DNA of 64,000 bases from Acanthacorydalis orientalis (GCA_034766995.1 CM068314.1:33750208-33814207); one strand, 5' to 3'; shown: positions 12,246-25,743, counted from the first letter of the stretch. The notes: a model not told the origin generated them from the letters alone. Made by a program: numbers and translations.

Positions 12246-13049
12246 TAGATTGAGTTACAATGACGTTTGTATGTTGATATCATCATTTATTTGATGTTTG
12301 CGTGAAATTGTATGTACCACCCCAATGCATCAAAAATAGAATCATTTATTGTTTGCGAGGCAGGTTTTTTTTTAGCAAAAAGAATGGTTGTGACTTTAAT
12401 GACAGAGATCAATCAAGTACACACGGATATTTGTCATATTTTTCGGTTTGAAAATTTAGACTGATTGTGAAAAATATTCATGTGACAAAACAGTAGATGG
12501 ATATATTTTTGTTTGACTGATGCAAACGTACTATTGAAAATGGAATGAACGATTGGAAGAAATTTTAGATACAGAAATTCTGTAATTTATTTGAAATTCA
12601 ATTCAACAACTGTTTTAGTGAATATTAGTATATAGATTTTGTATTGATTTTTAATGGGTTATTTTAAAATAATTATTTTTTAGATTAAAATCGAAGTGTG
12701 ATTATTGGTAATACAAGGAAACTATTTTAATTGTAATGATCTGTTAAATTTTATATTAAGGAACAATTTTAGTTGCTGATGAATAAGCGGTTTTTAATGT
12801 TTATTTACTAGTAATAACAATTAAAATATCTTCAAATGTATATTATTAAAAAAGATGCACATTTAAAATTGAATAACAGAATAAATTCTCAAAGATGATA
12901 ATATTACTACTCAGAACGGCACAAAAACGGAATGACATCTCTCCAGCAATGAGAAATACTTGTAACTTTCACTAAAACGTGCTACAGTATAATATTCAGG
13001 TACTAAGATGAAAAATTTCATTTACCTGTTTATCAAATAAATTGCCCAC

Positions 13050-13400
13050 TTAGTGAGCGACGCCACATCTTACCCGTATACTAAATAGATATTGATTAAC
13101 ACGTGAACTGCCGCCGTGATTCTCCTGACATCGTTACGTAATCAACAGGCGCGTGGTTGTGAATCTCATTTGTGTTAGAGGGGCGTTTAAAGCGCGCGCG
13201 CGCGCGACTGTTACGAGATGTGTCTCGACGCCGCATCGGATGATAGGATTCATTAACTCGAGGCCCTCGTAATTAATACGAAAGCCGTCGTTCGTGGATT
13301 CCCTTTCGCCACCGCATTACTCGAGTGAAATGCGATTTCACCAGATGGGCACCTAAGCTCGCATTAAGGTAACCGACAAGCACTGTTTTATCTCTCATTT
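13050..13400. promoter_or_regulatory. CpG-rich island with (CG)n run: candidate enhancer/CNE
   Basis: The most GC-rich block in the window. It contains a (GC)7 run at 13192-13206, CTCGAGGCCCTCGTAATTAA (a homeodomain-type TAATTA core), GAAAGCCGTCGTTCGTGG and CCCTTTCGCCACCGCATTAC. No frame is open across it on either strand. Dense, non-repetitive CpG sequence with homeobox-like cores suggests a conserved enhancer near a developmental gene. That function is inferred, not shown. Confidence 0.4.
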
Positions 13401-13419
13401 GTAGAACTCGACTTGGTTA

Positions 13420-14897
13420 CATTTTTCTACAATCGTGTTTATTTGAAAAGTTCAACCAATTATATGACCAACGATGTTTGTTTTTCGGTTATTTTAATAA
13501 ATTAAATTTCGTATCATTAAACAAAGCTATTAAATAAGAGGTTGTAACAGAAACATATCATTTTAATATGAAATCATGCAACAAAAGAGGATTTTGATAA
13601 TTCGAATAAGATTGTATAATAATCAAATATTTGATAAACAAGTCTTATTGTAGTTTTTTCAATTAATTACACATCTTACCTTTTTAACCGAATATTCATT
13701 AATTCAAAATGTTTACTCATTATAACTATGAATAGTTAATATTTCATTTTAAAAATAACATCTTTCGAAGCAATTGTATTCAAACATACTTAAAAACATG
13801 TCAAAAATGAATTTTTCTGATTAGAAACAACTATCTCGTATATTTTTCCTCTACATTGAGGCGAACAGTTACGTGCAAATCTTGATAAAATCTTAAATAA
13901 ATTTTAGATATCAAGAACATTCAGAGATGTAAATATTAAATGGAGCTTGTATTTCAACAAATTTAAATAAATTATTGTTTATTAAAATTTTTTTGTTAAG
14001 TATATTTAATCTATTTTCTTTAAAATTATTATGAGAATTAAAACTATTTTTTGGTCATATAGAAAATAGAGACTGTGTTATAGTTTTTGTGTATTTATAT
14101 AAATAAAGTTCTAAATAAATTTTGGAAATAACTGAATAACATGAAAATAGATAGATGCAAAAAAATATACTTTAATAAAACATTCTTATTATGTGTTCTG
14201 AATTATTTCTAGTTGCTTAAAAGAGTGAATATTTTTCTTTTATTTTAATTGATTTTTATTTCTTAATATTTTCAATATAATTATTGATGTGATATTAAAG
14301 GTAGATATTCAAAGAAACTAAAAAATAAGTAATTAACTAACAAGATTATCTCAAATTATTACTAAAAAAAAACTGAAAGTTTTCTCTGCCTTTTTCAATT
14401 TTTCTGAATTTTGTCTTTATTAACGAATTTTTCATTAATCACTTATATTAAAAAACTGTGGCTGAGTCCACTTTCGCAAGTAAAATTTTCATTGATTCTA
14501 TAAACAATTCTTTTTTTCTGATACAGAATTCTGAATAAATAATTATTGACCATTTTGATCAAAAACCATGTATTTTATGAGTTGAGTAGAAAATTAATTT
14601 GTGATTTTTTTCAATAATTTTTATTTTGTTTTTCGATTAATATAGAGATAATAAATATTTTACGAGTAAAAGCGGGTCCAAATTTATTCTATCCCAGTAC
14701 ATACTTTTCGAATTGATACTCACATGTTAAAAAAATACTATAGAGGTTAAAAATGATATTTATTTAAGATCTGAAGATCTAATTAGCAAGTGTAAAGATT
14801 TTATATATGATTTTTCTATAAATGGTAGTCTATTTTTTCAAAGTTTGCATAACCATTTATGTACTAGAATATAAATAGCTAGTATGGTATTATTTCT

Positions 14898-14954
<57 letters not shown>

Positions 14955-16130
14955 TATAAAATAACAATAGCTTATTTTCTTGACAATGTTGACTTAATAT
15001 TAAAATAAGCATCAATGTTTTTTATAATGATGTATACAAAATTATAACGTTTCAAAATAGTTCCATTGTTAGATATTTCTTGTAAAAAGAATCATAAATA
15101 TTAAAAAGATAATTTAAATATTGAAAGGTTACTATATCATGTAATTTGCAAATCGATTTAATACTTATAAATATTAAATTCAACCATGTACTTGAATTAA
15201 AAGTACATACATAAAATATTGATTTGTATTTATATATAAAGTTAAATGTTTTGTAATTAGAAATATGAATAATGAATCATGTCTATATTGGTAAACGAAC
15301 CTATTAAACTTATATTTTTTAATTTATTTTGTATAAAAATAATTTTTTAATGTCGTGTTTTCAATAAAAAACGAATCGATTCTTTTTGTTGCAATATAAA
15401 TGTTAACCTTTTTTATGTGATACAGTTTCCTGTAAATTTACATTACATCCTATTTGTGTTTTCAATAGATGATTCGATATAGTTGAAGATGTTGCATTTG
15501 AGGTGTATTCGTGATCGTAAACTTTTGTTGAAGTTGGACTTGAAATTTGTTATTTGCTTGAACTTGCCTGTAAACTTTCGAGACAACTAAATGTGTAAAT
15601 AAACATGGAAGGTTGTAAGATACAAGAAAAATATTTTTCAGATCAGGTTTACATTTAAAAAAGATATATTTTCTTAGGGTTTCTGTAATATTTTTCAATC
15701 TCAATATTTAATTTTTCATTTTTATTAGGTCTTAAGTTTATATTTGAATATTTCTTGAATTTGCATTTCTTTAATACTTTGAGTATTATTAAAATTTGAA
15801 ATGATGTACAATCAAATGATATGACATTTCATATTATATTTTATATAAAGAATCCATTTATAAAGAATGAAGTATAAATCATGCAATTTAATATTTTTAA
15901 ATAAACAGACTTTCGAAATGATGTTAGTTGAATAATTTATTAATATTTATAAAATGTATAAATGACAATGATTACAAAAATCGATCAGATATATTTTATT
16001 ATTATGAACAAATTGTATTCTGCAAATAAGAATAAAAGTCTATTTGTATAATGAACCATCATATTGTTGTGTAATATTTGATATAATAATATTTTAAAGG
16101 TTAGAGTAGAATAAAGTTGTTTTGTATTCA
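13420..16130. other. AT-rich sequence, no gene seen
   Basis: Contains the (TA)n tract at 14903. A minus frame at 15462-15704 (including VYRQVQANNKFQVQLQ) has no splice or composition support. Confidence 0.55.
14903..14951. repeat. (TA)n microsatellite
   Basis: About 24 units. Confidence 0.95.
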
Positions 16131-16184
16131 GATATTGGGGAGGAATGATTTTTATTCCTTGATATCAAATACCTTATGGACTAA

Positions 16185-16440
16185 GAGGGTTCAGTCTAAA
16201 GAGATCCTTTTCTTTGAGTGTATGTACAACAACGACCGTTTTTATAGCCATACGGAATGAAAAATTATTGAATACTTTCATTTCACACACACAACTGACT
16301 ATATTTTCGCACATTTGGTTCGATATATTCGGTCTGACATTCGCTTATACACTGATAGTTGATAACCTTTTAAAGCAACGTCGTCTGTCGCGTTTTTGGC
16401 GACTTATTTAGAATACAAAATTTCCAACAGTCGGTCTACG
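16185..16440. other. Complex island with a 65-codon + frame
   Basis: The + frame 16214-16411 reads MSVCTTTTVFIAIRN and later HIWFDIFGLTFAYTLIVDN then RRLSRFWRLI. A minus frame over the same region is open for about 34 codons. The hydrophobic + frame could mimic a membrane helix, but no splice sites or family fit. Coding potential is doubtful. Confidence 0.25.
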
Positions 16441-16823
16441 CATCATCAATATATCCTTAACAAAAGTAATTGAGTTAAAATGAACTTGTTCATATTTTTG
16501 TATATATTTTAAAGTTGATTGCATTCATTTACAATAATACTATTTTAATAAAATATATGTTTTTCTTGTTAAAAAAACGATTATCAACAAGTTTTTAAAT
16601 TAATTGTTTAAAATATCTACCAAATAACTAAAATTAGAAATATATTGGAAAACAAATAAAGAATAAGTTTACGTAATGTACTGTAATATGTGCTAAAAAT
16701 TAGTTTATATTAAATATTCAGAAAAAATTGTTATTGTTCAATCGATCGATTAGACAGACGGACATAATAGATGACTAAATTTCAGTATCAAATTCAATGT
16801 TCTCTTTAATCATTCAGACATGC

Positions 16824-16824
<1 letters not shown>

Positions 16825-16883
<59 letters not shown>
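16825..16883. repeat. (TA)n microsatellite
   Basis: About 29 units. Confidence 0.95.
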
Positions 16884-16886
<3 letters not shown>

Positions 16887-17455
16887 TGAAGGTTATAAAT
16901 TAAGATTATATTACTTTACAATGTTATGTTTGTAATTTATATCCATGCACTGTTTTAAGTAAGGCACCATATGTTACTTTTTATATAATAATAATCCCCT
17001 ATTAATCTGCTTAGAACTTTTTCTTGTCTTCTCAGATTAACTGTGTATTTTTTTACTGTACGTAATATGAATAGGTGATTGTGGTTACAATGGTATGATA
17101 TTTGTCAGACAGTAAGACATGAAATCTTATTTCTTCTATTGCTGTCAGCTTTCCACAATGACACGGTTCATTAGGAATAATAGGTGTATATTGTTCATTC
17201 AGTCGTAACATTTTTGTACATATGTTGTATTTAATATGTTTTTTTTCTGAGTTTTATGCTTGTTATAAAAGAGATACTGATATCGATCTTATCTTATATA
17301 TTTTTATGATACTTTATTACGTTTAGCTTGACTGTATATTTAATATTTTTCTGAAAATACTGATTTTTTTATTATATTTTTATGATGTTATAACATATTT
17401 AATATTTTCCTCGTTATTTTTTATGGTTATTCTTGAAAAATAACTTTTATCTATT

Positions 17456-17457
<2 letters not shown>

Positions 17458-17525
<68 letters not shown>

Positions 17526-17526
17526 A
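17458..17526. repeat. (TA)n(TG)n microsatellite
   Basis: About 25 TA units joined to eight TG units. Confidence 0.95.
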
Positions 17527-18079
17527 GTGAGTGTAAGTTTTTCATATAAATACTAAATGTATAAACTTGTTTGCGGATGATTTGACAAGAAATTACATAA
17601 AACTTATATAAAATATGATTCTCCATAATAATTGATTGAAGATTGTAATTTATATATACCATCTTTTGACTAATATAAATTGAGAAAAACTCATATAGTT
17701 TATTGTAAAGCAATGATAATGAGCTTTTTGAGAGAATTTTGGAAATAAATGAATGATAATCATATAATGCAAACCCTTTTTACCAGTGAATTTGGTTATA
17801 CATACAATGTATCCAATGTACTATTATTATAGTATTTATGCTAATAATAGACTTTATATATTTTTATAATGGTATCAAGTCTAGTTATCGAACAAAAATA
17901 TACAGTAGAATCACTATAATTTCATAATTTGAGATATCTAGTAATTTGATCTAGTTTTCATTTGATATTTCGTTGTGTAGTTTGAATTATGCACCTGGTA
18001 GTTTATCATACTAGAAATTGGTTTTATCATCAAATTACTCATAAATACTACATAAATCGTAACTAAGACATCCTATATT

Positions 18080-18133
18080 TCATATACATACATACATACA
18101 TACATATATATATATATATATGTATTTGTGTAA

Positions 18134-18182
<49 letters not shown>
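18080..18182. repeat. Compound (CATA)n(TA)n microsatellite
   Basis: CATACATACATACATACATA followed by two TA arrays around GTATTTGTGTAAATA. Confidence 0.95.
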
Positions 18183-18185
<3 letters not shown>

Positions 18186-18400
18186 TATAAAACTAAAACA
18201 AAAATGAATAATATTTACTATTAATTTGCATAGAAAAAAGCAAATAAGTTTTTTTCAAATAAAACAGATTTTAAAATAAAACCGAATATATTTTTTTACT
18301 TCTTTAGTTTAAAAATAATACTGGAACCCATTTATACAATTAGCATATTAATCTATCGCAAGATTTCTGTGGGTTTTTAAAGAAAGTCGAACTGAACACA

Positions 18401-18460
18401 GGCACTAATGACCTTAGTTGTCGAAGCGCCCTTAAACAACAAATAATTAACTAACCAACG
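18401..18460 (-). repeat. Dispersed repeat copy 1 (TTAG-flanked)
   Basis: On the minus strand the block reads AAGGGCGCTTCGACAACT then AAGGTCATTAGTGCC, preceded by GGTTAGTTAATTATTTGTTG. The + strand copy at 29838-29900 carries the same segments (GGGCACTTCGACATCTGAGG, TCATTAGCGCC) after TTAGTTAGTTAGTTAG. Two copies in opposite orientation define a dispersed family, probably the 3' end of a SINE or LINE. I cannot classify it further. Confidence 0.65.
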
Positions 18461-19355
18461 AATTAAGCAATTTAGTTTTTAATAAATTGATTGTATAAAT
18501 AGAATGTTTATAATGCAAAATTCCCTTAAATAAACTAATATTCTTTTATTCCTAACAACTGTTTGTCTATTTAATTTTCGAAAAAGTTAGTTGCTTTTTT
18601 TATTACTGATTATCTCCATTGTGTTGCTGAACTTTGAATTCTTTAAAAATGTTATTGGTAATCGATCATCGTACTTATACATCATGTGCTCTGTACTTCT
18701 TTTAAATTTTACTAATTGATTTTAAATTAAATGTTTAATTTTCTTTGAAATTTTATCACATGTGAAAGAATAACCTAAAAATGAAAATTTCTATTGTTGA
18801 AAATAATATAGATATATATTTATGTTGCAAGCACAGGAAGATAATTATAACGCACTTTTCAGACACCGCAACGTATATTTTAATAATTATTAGACTTTTT
18901 TAAATAAATTATTATTTTTCTTAATAATACTGACTAGTATCAATTCTCTTTGTTGTTACTTTGAACATAATTTTGAGTTAACGGTTAATAAAAATACTAA
19001 ATACAGATAGTTTAAAAATATTTTTCTATTATGAATAGTTTAAATCAGGAATGGTAAATAATTAATTAAATGACATTACATACTATTAATTTTCATAAAA
19101 TATTCCAAACAGGAAATATACATTCTTAGGCTTTTAGATATGAACAGGTGGAATTCATTAAGGTGTAAGATTTTCATTAAAACTTAATGGATTTCTTTAA
19201 GACTACATCGAGAAATCACAACTTCTAACTTTATTGTAGGCTATAAAGAACAATCTGTTACACTGTTTTATTAATACTATATTTTAATGATTAATTGTTT
19301 TAATAATAAACATGTGATAATTATATCTTATAGGCGGAACACAAAAATAATACAT

Positions 19356-19360
<5 letters not shown>

Positions 19361-19394
<34 letters not shown>
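19361..19394. repeat. (TA)n microsatellite
   Basis: About 17 units. Confidence 0.9.
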
Positions 19395-19397
<3 letters not shown>

Positions 19398-19842
19398 AAA
19401 TGAAAATCATTTTTATATTCAAATACAAAGTATTTTATTTATAATCGATTCATCGAGAGAAATAAAATTGAATGCTCGTATAAACAAGTTTTTGAATATA
19501 AATAATATTTTATTCATGATTCAAGAATATCAAATTATTGACTCATTTCAAATATAATAACTTCAATAAAATAAGTATAGATTGAAATGTTAAGTATAGT
19601 TTAGAATTATGTAATATCAAATAATAATTGTAATCAACATTGTCGATATACATAAACAATATAACAGATAACTATTAAATATAAACGAAATTAATCGTAG
19701 TTTTTTATGGATGTAATTTGAAGTAAGAGTCTCAAAGTACTTCATCTCGATTATGTACTCATAAAAACTAATAGTATTTGTCTATTCTATACGATCGTTG
19801 CAGGGTATCTTATATAGATATATATTTATAATGGCTACTTAC

Positions 19843-19924
19843 GTATGCTGAAAGTGTAATGTTCTCTGTTGAGTCGAAGTTGTGCCCGTTGTGATCATAT
19901 GGCGCCAATAAACGATCAAATAAC
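19843..19924 (-). CDS. Probable internal exon, possibly of a Cys-loop receptor-like gene
   Basis: On the minus strand TTTCATGCTCTCTATGTATAG (an acceptor with a pyrimidine-rich tract) is followed by 82 bases and then the strong donor GTAAGT (plus-strand ACTTAC at 19837-19842). The block reads as one split-codon base plus 27 sense codons, beginning LFDRLLAPYDHNG and ending ENITLSAY. A hydrophobic LL pair, a YD, then N-rich residues and an alternating beta-strand-like ITLSAY recall the start of the extracellular domain in insect nicotinic and related Cys-loop subunits. This is a loose visual resemblance, not an alignment. ENIT and DST give a possible N-glycosylation site at N-I-T. No further exon of such a receptor was recognised on the minus strand. 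The exon call is firmer than the family call. Confidence 0.55.
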
Positions 19925-20664
19925 CTATACATAGAGAGCATGAAAAGTACTTACACAAAGGACGCAAATTATTGGATTATTATTATTAAATTATGCTACA
20001 ATAACTTTATTTAAAGTGAGGATGATTTTACATGTTTTGCATCAATATTATATAATTTTATTTGACAATATCATAGATAATGCATTTTTTATATGTGTAA
20101 TACTTATAATAAAATATCTGAATAAAGTAGAACTATATTTGAATTATTCTTTTTTGATATTCTATAATGTTATAAAATATTATTTACACTTTTTGAAATA
20201 AATTGATTATTTTATCTAATTAATTATAAAAAAATATTATTATTCTAATCTATAAATAAATTTATTAATTAATAATTTTATTAGCCAAAACATCTATTTA
20301 TAGAAAGATTTTTTAAAATATAAACAGTATTTTTGAACTAATTGATTTTAAAAACAATAAATTAAAATAAAGTCATAAATTAATAAATGTATATTTTAAT
20401 AAAAATAAAATCATAACTTTTAAAGAGACTGTAACGAGTTAACTAACTTGATATAAAAAACAATACTTAGAAAATAAATCATCGATGTTCAACTATGGTA
20501 TGTTTTCTATATAAAATCAATGAACCAAAAAATACAATATGTTTCTCATATTTTATGCTAGTAATAAAAATATTTTTTTAAAAATATGATATAAACATAT
20601 TTGTTATTGTCAATGTCATTAACTCTAAATCGGAAATCCATAAAATGAAATATGGTTTTTGATA

Positions 20665-20815
20665 AACAGTACCTGCCTTGTTATTTCCTGATATTTCAGC
20701 TTAGCAAGATTAACAACTTCCTGCCTAGTTGGGAAATTCCTGTGAGAAACAAAACTTTATCTCGAGCCATAACTGAAACTTCCTAGAACTTTTCACCGTA
20801 TTGTATATATTTCTG
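20665..20815. other. Complex non-repetitive island
   Basis: Contains ACCTGCCTTGTTATTTCCTG and the partly repeated AACTTCCTGCCTAGTTGGG and AACTTCCTAGAAC. Several TTCC cores (ETS-type sites) occur within 120 bases. Conserved element is possible; no coding frame. Confidence 0.25.
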
Positions 20816-20819
20816 ATGC

Positions 20820-21266
20820 ATTTGAATTACTCGACAAACATTAATTGTTGTGGATAAAACATTTTTTTAAGGGAAAATAATAAGTTATGTTTCATAAAAG
20901 CAATTCCATGTAAAAATTGCTATCTGTCAGTGATAGCGAATATATACTTGTTCTAAAATGAAAAGCAGTTATTTAAAAAAAACTTTTCGCTAAATCATTT
21001 CAGATATTTATTTATTTTTCTATATTCGTTATTTAAAACTTTCACAGTGTTGGTGATTTTTATCTGATTTAATAGAGTTTTAAACCGTTGATAAAAAATA
21101 TATATTAAATGTTAAATGTCAAAAGGGTAATATAATTAATTTTAAATGCCGGTATTTTTATTATAATGGATCAAGATTAATAAAATATAGTTGCTATTGA
21201 TATCGTTTCTTGACTTAAATTTTATGAACATATTTTATTTTATTACATTAGTAAATATTACTTTCA

Positions 21267-21320
<54 letters not shown>

Positions 21321-23580
21321 TTATTTGTAACAGAAAAGTTTTTGTACAGGAAATAAACAAGTAATTATTCTTTTTAATCAAACATTAATGATTAACACTA
21401 CATAAAGTATTTAAACGAATAGTTAGAAATTAATGTAAAAATATGTTTATTTATATAAAAAATCGTAAGTTAAACAAACAAATATCGAATTATGTTTATC
21501 AGTTTCATTTAAATGAGTATATTGTTTATTTTTAAGAAAAATATCATAGGAAACATTTTTGTACTGATTTAGTTTATAAGAAAAATAACTAAAATATTTA
21601 TCAAAACTAACAATTTTAATTATTTTTTTCTCTTTAAGATTTACATTTTGTAGAAATGTAAATTTTGAAAATGTGCAACAATTTTTTCGGTTTTAAAATT
21701 AATGTTATTGTGTATTTTATTTATCTTCTAATAGTAAATTTATTCCTTCCATATTTTTATTTGGAAATGTTATAAAATAATTTTATAACGGAATTAATAT
21801 CCTTACAGATGTTGGATAATATTTTTATTAATGCAAGTTATATATCAATTTATATAAATGATATAAATGTATCGAAGTGACTTCTTATTGCATTCAACTA
21901 TATTGATGCACTTTTTTATTTATTTAATTATACAGGTAGAAAGAATAAAATAGTCTGATTACACACGCAATTTAATTACTAAAACTAATTGTGAATTGAA
22001 TGGAACTACCATGCTTCATTAAAATATTATAGTTGCATGTAATCATTAATAATTACAAAAATGACTATAGTTACTGTAGTTGATATCTTGAAATAATATA
22101 CGCTTTAACATTAATATTTAGTGAATTAATACTTATCAATTTTAATTATAAAATTAAATTTATGACTTTATTATTGGAAATGATAAAGTCCTGATTCTTA
22201 AGACTTGGAGGACTAGATTCCATTCATTCAATAGATATAATAAGCTGATTAAAATTATATAAGTATATTGTGCAATAATAAAAAGATCAAAACACTGAAC
22301 AAAAGAATGTACGAGTTAACTTGTTTATTGAATAAGCCAAACAAAATTTATAATAAAAAAGGAAAATAATCATATTTTTTACTAGATAGGTCTCACTAGT
22401 TAGTAGTGCTTAATGTACCGCTGAATCTAGTCGTACTCAGAAACTTACTCTTAATACATTTATTAATCATGTTTAGATATAGTTAGTGCAGGAGATATCA
22501 ACTACTGAAACTTAATTACATTATTTAGTAAAAAATTATGAGTATGGCTCTTAATATTTAAGTAATTACTTGTAAAGCATAATATGTTTGCTATACGTTA
22601 TTTATATTTTTATAATATTGTATAACGCTTCGCGGGGCATTATTTACTTTATCTATTGTATATTTTGTTTAAGTTTTGGTAGTATTTGTGTTTTTATCAT
22701 ATTTTGTATATTATAGGTGGTTCGTAAGCTACAATCAACCGTCTAGCACCTAAGCTAAAATGAAAATATGGTTTATTCTCTTTTTCTCATAATATTGGTC
22801 CATTTTTCAGAAATAGATAACTATTTTCAAGTTTTTTGTCATTTTGAATTCAGAAGTTATTTGTTTTACTTATCTTTATTCTAAAAATTGATTATATCCA
22901 TTGAATATTTGTACTAGTGCCATTCTCTTAGATTTCTACTGCTAAACGATAATGAGATCATTGGTGTTACTCTTTTAGATAATCTTAATTACTTTATAGA
23001 ATTGAGAGACTTAATGAAAGAGCTAATTTAAACGTCTTATATTATTTATTCATATTCTACTTCTTTATAATTAAACGATTCGATGGTTTTTTTTTCTCGA
23101 CGAAAAATAATATTGCACATTATGTTGCCGAATAAATCAGCTATAAGTATTGGAATACATAGTAACTCTATATAGTGTTGCAGATTAAAAATGTTTTCTT
23201 AATCATTTCTGCATATATGGTTTTGTTGAACAATTGTATAAAATGAGTATTAAAAAAATGTATTGGTGAATTGCCAAGCTCGGAGATCTTCATGTTGATC
23301 GGTTTTATAATTATATTTAAATTATAGAATTATTAAAGGAGCTATTATACATACACTTACACTCTTATGTAAATTAAATAACGTAAATTTTATACATGGT
23401 CTACATGATATACAATTACTTTTTGTTTTATTGAATAAATTGTACATTTTAGAATCTATTTTCTTTATATATATATATATGCTTATACACATCTCATCAT
23501 AGTGTAAGATGAATATGACTCTAAATTACGAAATATGAAACGATTCAATTAAATAAATCTATCGGTATTGTACAAATCAA
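20820..23580. other. AT-rich sequence, no gene seen
   Basis: Only the microsatellite at 21271 and a tiny GC patch (GCTTCGCGGGGCATT near 22627) stand out. Confidence 0.55.
21271..21315. repeat. (TA)n microsatellite
   Basis: About 22 units. Confidence 0.95.
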
Positions 23581-23589
23581 GTACGAGGA

Positions 23590-23830
23590 TAATATTCATC
23601 ATTCGTTGTTCATTGTTCTGCTGGTAAATAACCACACTTCAGTGTGAATACCTGGAGAATTAGCTGAACACGTTTAGCAATAGTGGTTGCCTGAGGTGAG
23701 AGCACTACGAGACATAAATAATTCATGTAGATTGCCTCCCTGGATGAACTATGTACTTCCTAGTATATGTGGTCGATGTCATGAGGTCACGTTCGTCACA
23801 AGCCTTACAATATTAGCTCCGCTATGAAAA
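23590..23830. other. Complex GC-richer island
   Basis: About 240 bases of non-repetitive sequence, with CACACTTCAGTGTGAATACC (palindromic CACTTCAGTG), GTGGTTGCCTGAGGTGAGAG, CATAAATAATTCATG and GTCGATGTCATGAGGTCACG (a TGAGGTCA nuclear-receptor-like half site). No long frame. Good candidate for a conserved regulatory element. Confidence 0.35.
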
Positions 23831-24009
23831 TAAAAAAGGAACATCTTTATTTAGGACAAAACGAACACAAGAACAGATTTGAGGATAATATTTATTCGGT
23901 TTTATTTAATAAAATTTCAAATAATTTTAACGGATTTGTTTATGAACCATTAGTTGTAAATGAATTAAATATTTAAATATATAATAAAATGACAGTTATG
24001 CATAAGAAT

Positions 24010-24011
<2 letters not shown>

Positions 24012-24057
<46 letters not shown>
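24012..24057. repeat. (TA)n microsatellite
   Basis: About 23 units. Confidence 0.95.
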
Positions 24058-24061
<4 letters not shown>

Positions 24062-24514
24062 GCACTTAAGTATTCAAGGTAGCAGCATAAAATATAATTC
24101 ATATGACTGAACATTTATCTTACTTTCAAAATACAATTTACATATTACCTACCACTGCTTATTATTTTTTATAAAATGGTATAATTATAATAAATCTATT
24201 TGTGTATAACAACTATATTCACTTAAATCATTTGATTCGGTAAGAACTCATTCATTACACTGTTAAGTATGAAACAGTGAGTAAGGTTGGTCTGAATTTA
24301 TTGTATAAATTATAGTGTTTTATCGCGTACTCGTAAAATTTTAAGGTCTCGTTTTAGACCGTAAAGTTATTATTTATAGCACAATTTAATATTCCTGTGT
24401 ATATTGAATTTTTGATGAGATTGTAATCAACATACTGGTATTATGTGCACACGTACAAATAACGTGTAAATAACGCAGCAATTTTCTGTTCATTAGTAAT
24501 CATTTTCAATCATA

Positions 24515-24590
24515 AATAAAGAATCGCGGTCGAATGACTAAAGGCTACGGTGCTCTACTGGCAAAAGCTGCACGTTTATTAGTGTAGAAG
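24515..24590. other. Small complex island
   Basis: GAATCGCGGTCGAATGACTA through GGCTACGGTGCTCTACTGGC. The short + frame GYGALLAKAARLLV ends at a stop. No splice sites recognised. Confidence 0.2.
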
Positions 24591-24691
24591 CAATTTGTGT
24601 TAAATTATATATTAATTTTTATTCGTACAATGTGATATAGGTGCATTTTTTATTTATATTCGACTCAATTTTAGTCAGTAATTTAAGTTGA

Positions 24692-24694
<3 letters not shown>

Positions 24695-24753
<59 letters not shown>

Positions 24754-24776
24754 TGTATGTATGTGTGTGTGTATGT
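24695..24776. repeat. Compound (AT)n(GTAT)n(GT)n microsatellite
   Basis: TA array, then about nine GTAT units, then a short GT run. Confidence 0.95.
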
Positions 24777-25432
24777 TCGTGTGTTCGTATATACTTTCAA
24801 ATTGTTTATTTCTCAGACACTAAAAATGCACAGGAAAAGAGTACAATGAGAAACGATAAAGTCCAATAAATGAAATTAAGTATTTTCACTCTAAAATGAA
24901 TATTTTTAAAAATAATTATATGGTTGTCTAAAAAAACGTTACTGTTTTTTATTATGACAAGTAAACAATTTGGTTATTAATTTAAAGTAAAGCATTTTTT
25001 AATTAAATTCTAATGATTTGTTCTTCATTGCTAAAACAAATTATTCATTTGATTATACTACATGATTTTTTTAATAACGACTTAACAGTAAAAAAAGTTT
25101 TTTTAAAGATGAATATTCTCTTTACTGATTTTTAACTTGTACAATTATTGCATTAGGTGAGCGAAACTCTTGAAAAAATCATTATTTGTTATTTAGTATA
25201 AATTATAATTATTTGTAATTGTATGTTTTTATACATGTAATCTCGTTGATACGTTGTCCTGATAGCATTTGTCATTTAGAATCAACTAAGTGTCGGTTCT
25301 CCTTTACTAATTTCGGCATGAGTACCACCTTAAGGTAGATGTTGAAGACTAATTTTAAAATCAATTTATGATGTAGTAAAAAAAAAACATGTATAAGAAA
25401 TATTAACTAAAAATTGACCTCATATTCGTTAA

Positions 25433-25743
25433 CCGTTTTATTGCCACGCAGCGCGAACGTGCTGTTCATAAGTTATACCGAAAAGTGTCACTACATCGAG
25501 TCGCAATGCTCAATTGATGGTACGCTCGAATTCTGTTCTAGTCAAAAGCGTAATTCCATCGAATCGCATTTGTCGAGATCTTATTAAACAAGCGCTATCG
25601 CGTCGCATGGCATTTTTCGACATTGAGTTAAGGGAGCGAGACCGCGCTGCTTGGCATTTCCTGAAATTAACCTAAACAAGTGCTCTCTGGACACGTGGCA
25701 CTATTCGGTAAGATTTTTGTAACGATCCCCGGCGCTCAAACTG
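25433..25743. mobile_element. TTAA-bounded inverted-repeat MITE (piggyBac-like)
   Basis: TTAA occurs at 25429-25432 and 25744-25747. The left end starts CCGTTTTATTGCC and the right end, read on the minus strand, starts CAGTTTGAGCGCCGGGG. Further in, ACCGAAAAGTGTCAC (left) pairs with ACCGAATAGTGCCAC (right, minus strand). The block is about 311 bases and clearly GC-richer than its surroundings, with many CpGs. I found no transposase fragment in it. Its right end (C-x-x-TTTGA...CCGGG) resembles the right end of the piggyBac fossil at 33983-35173, suggesting relatedness. Confidence 0.7.

Noticed and set aside
15462..15704. 80-codon minus-strand frame
   Set aside because: Background composition, no splice sites, no recognised family.
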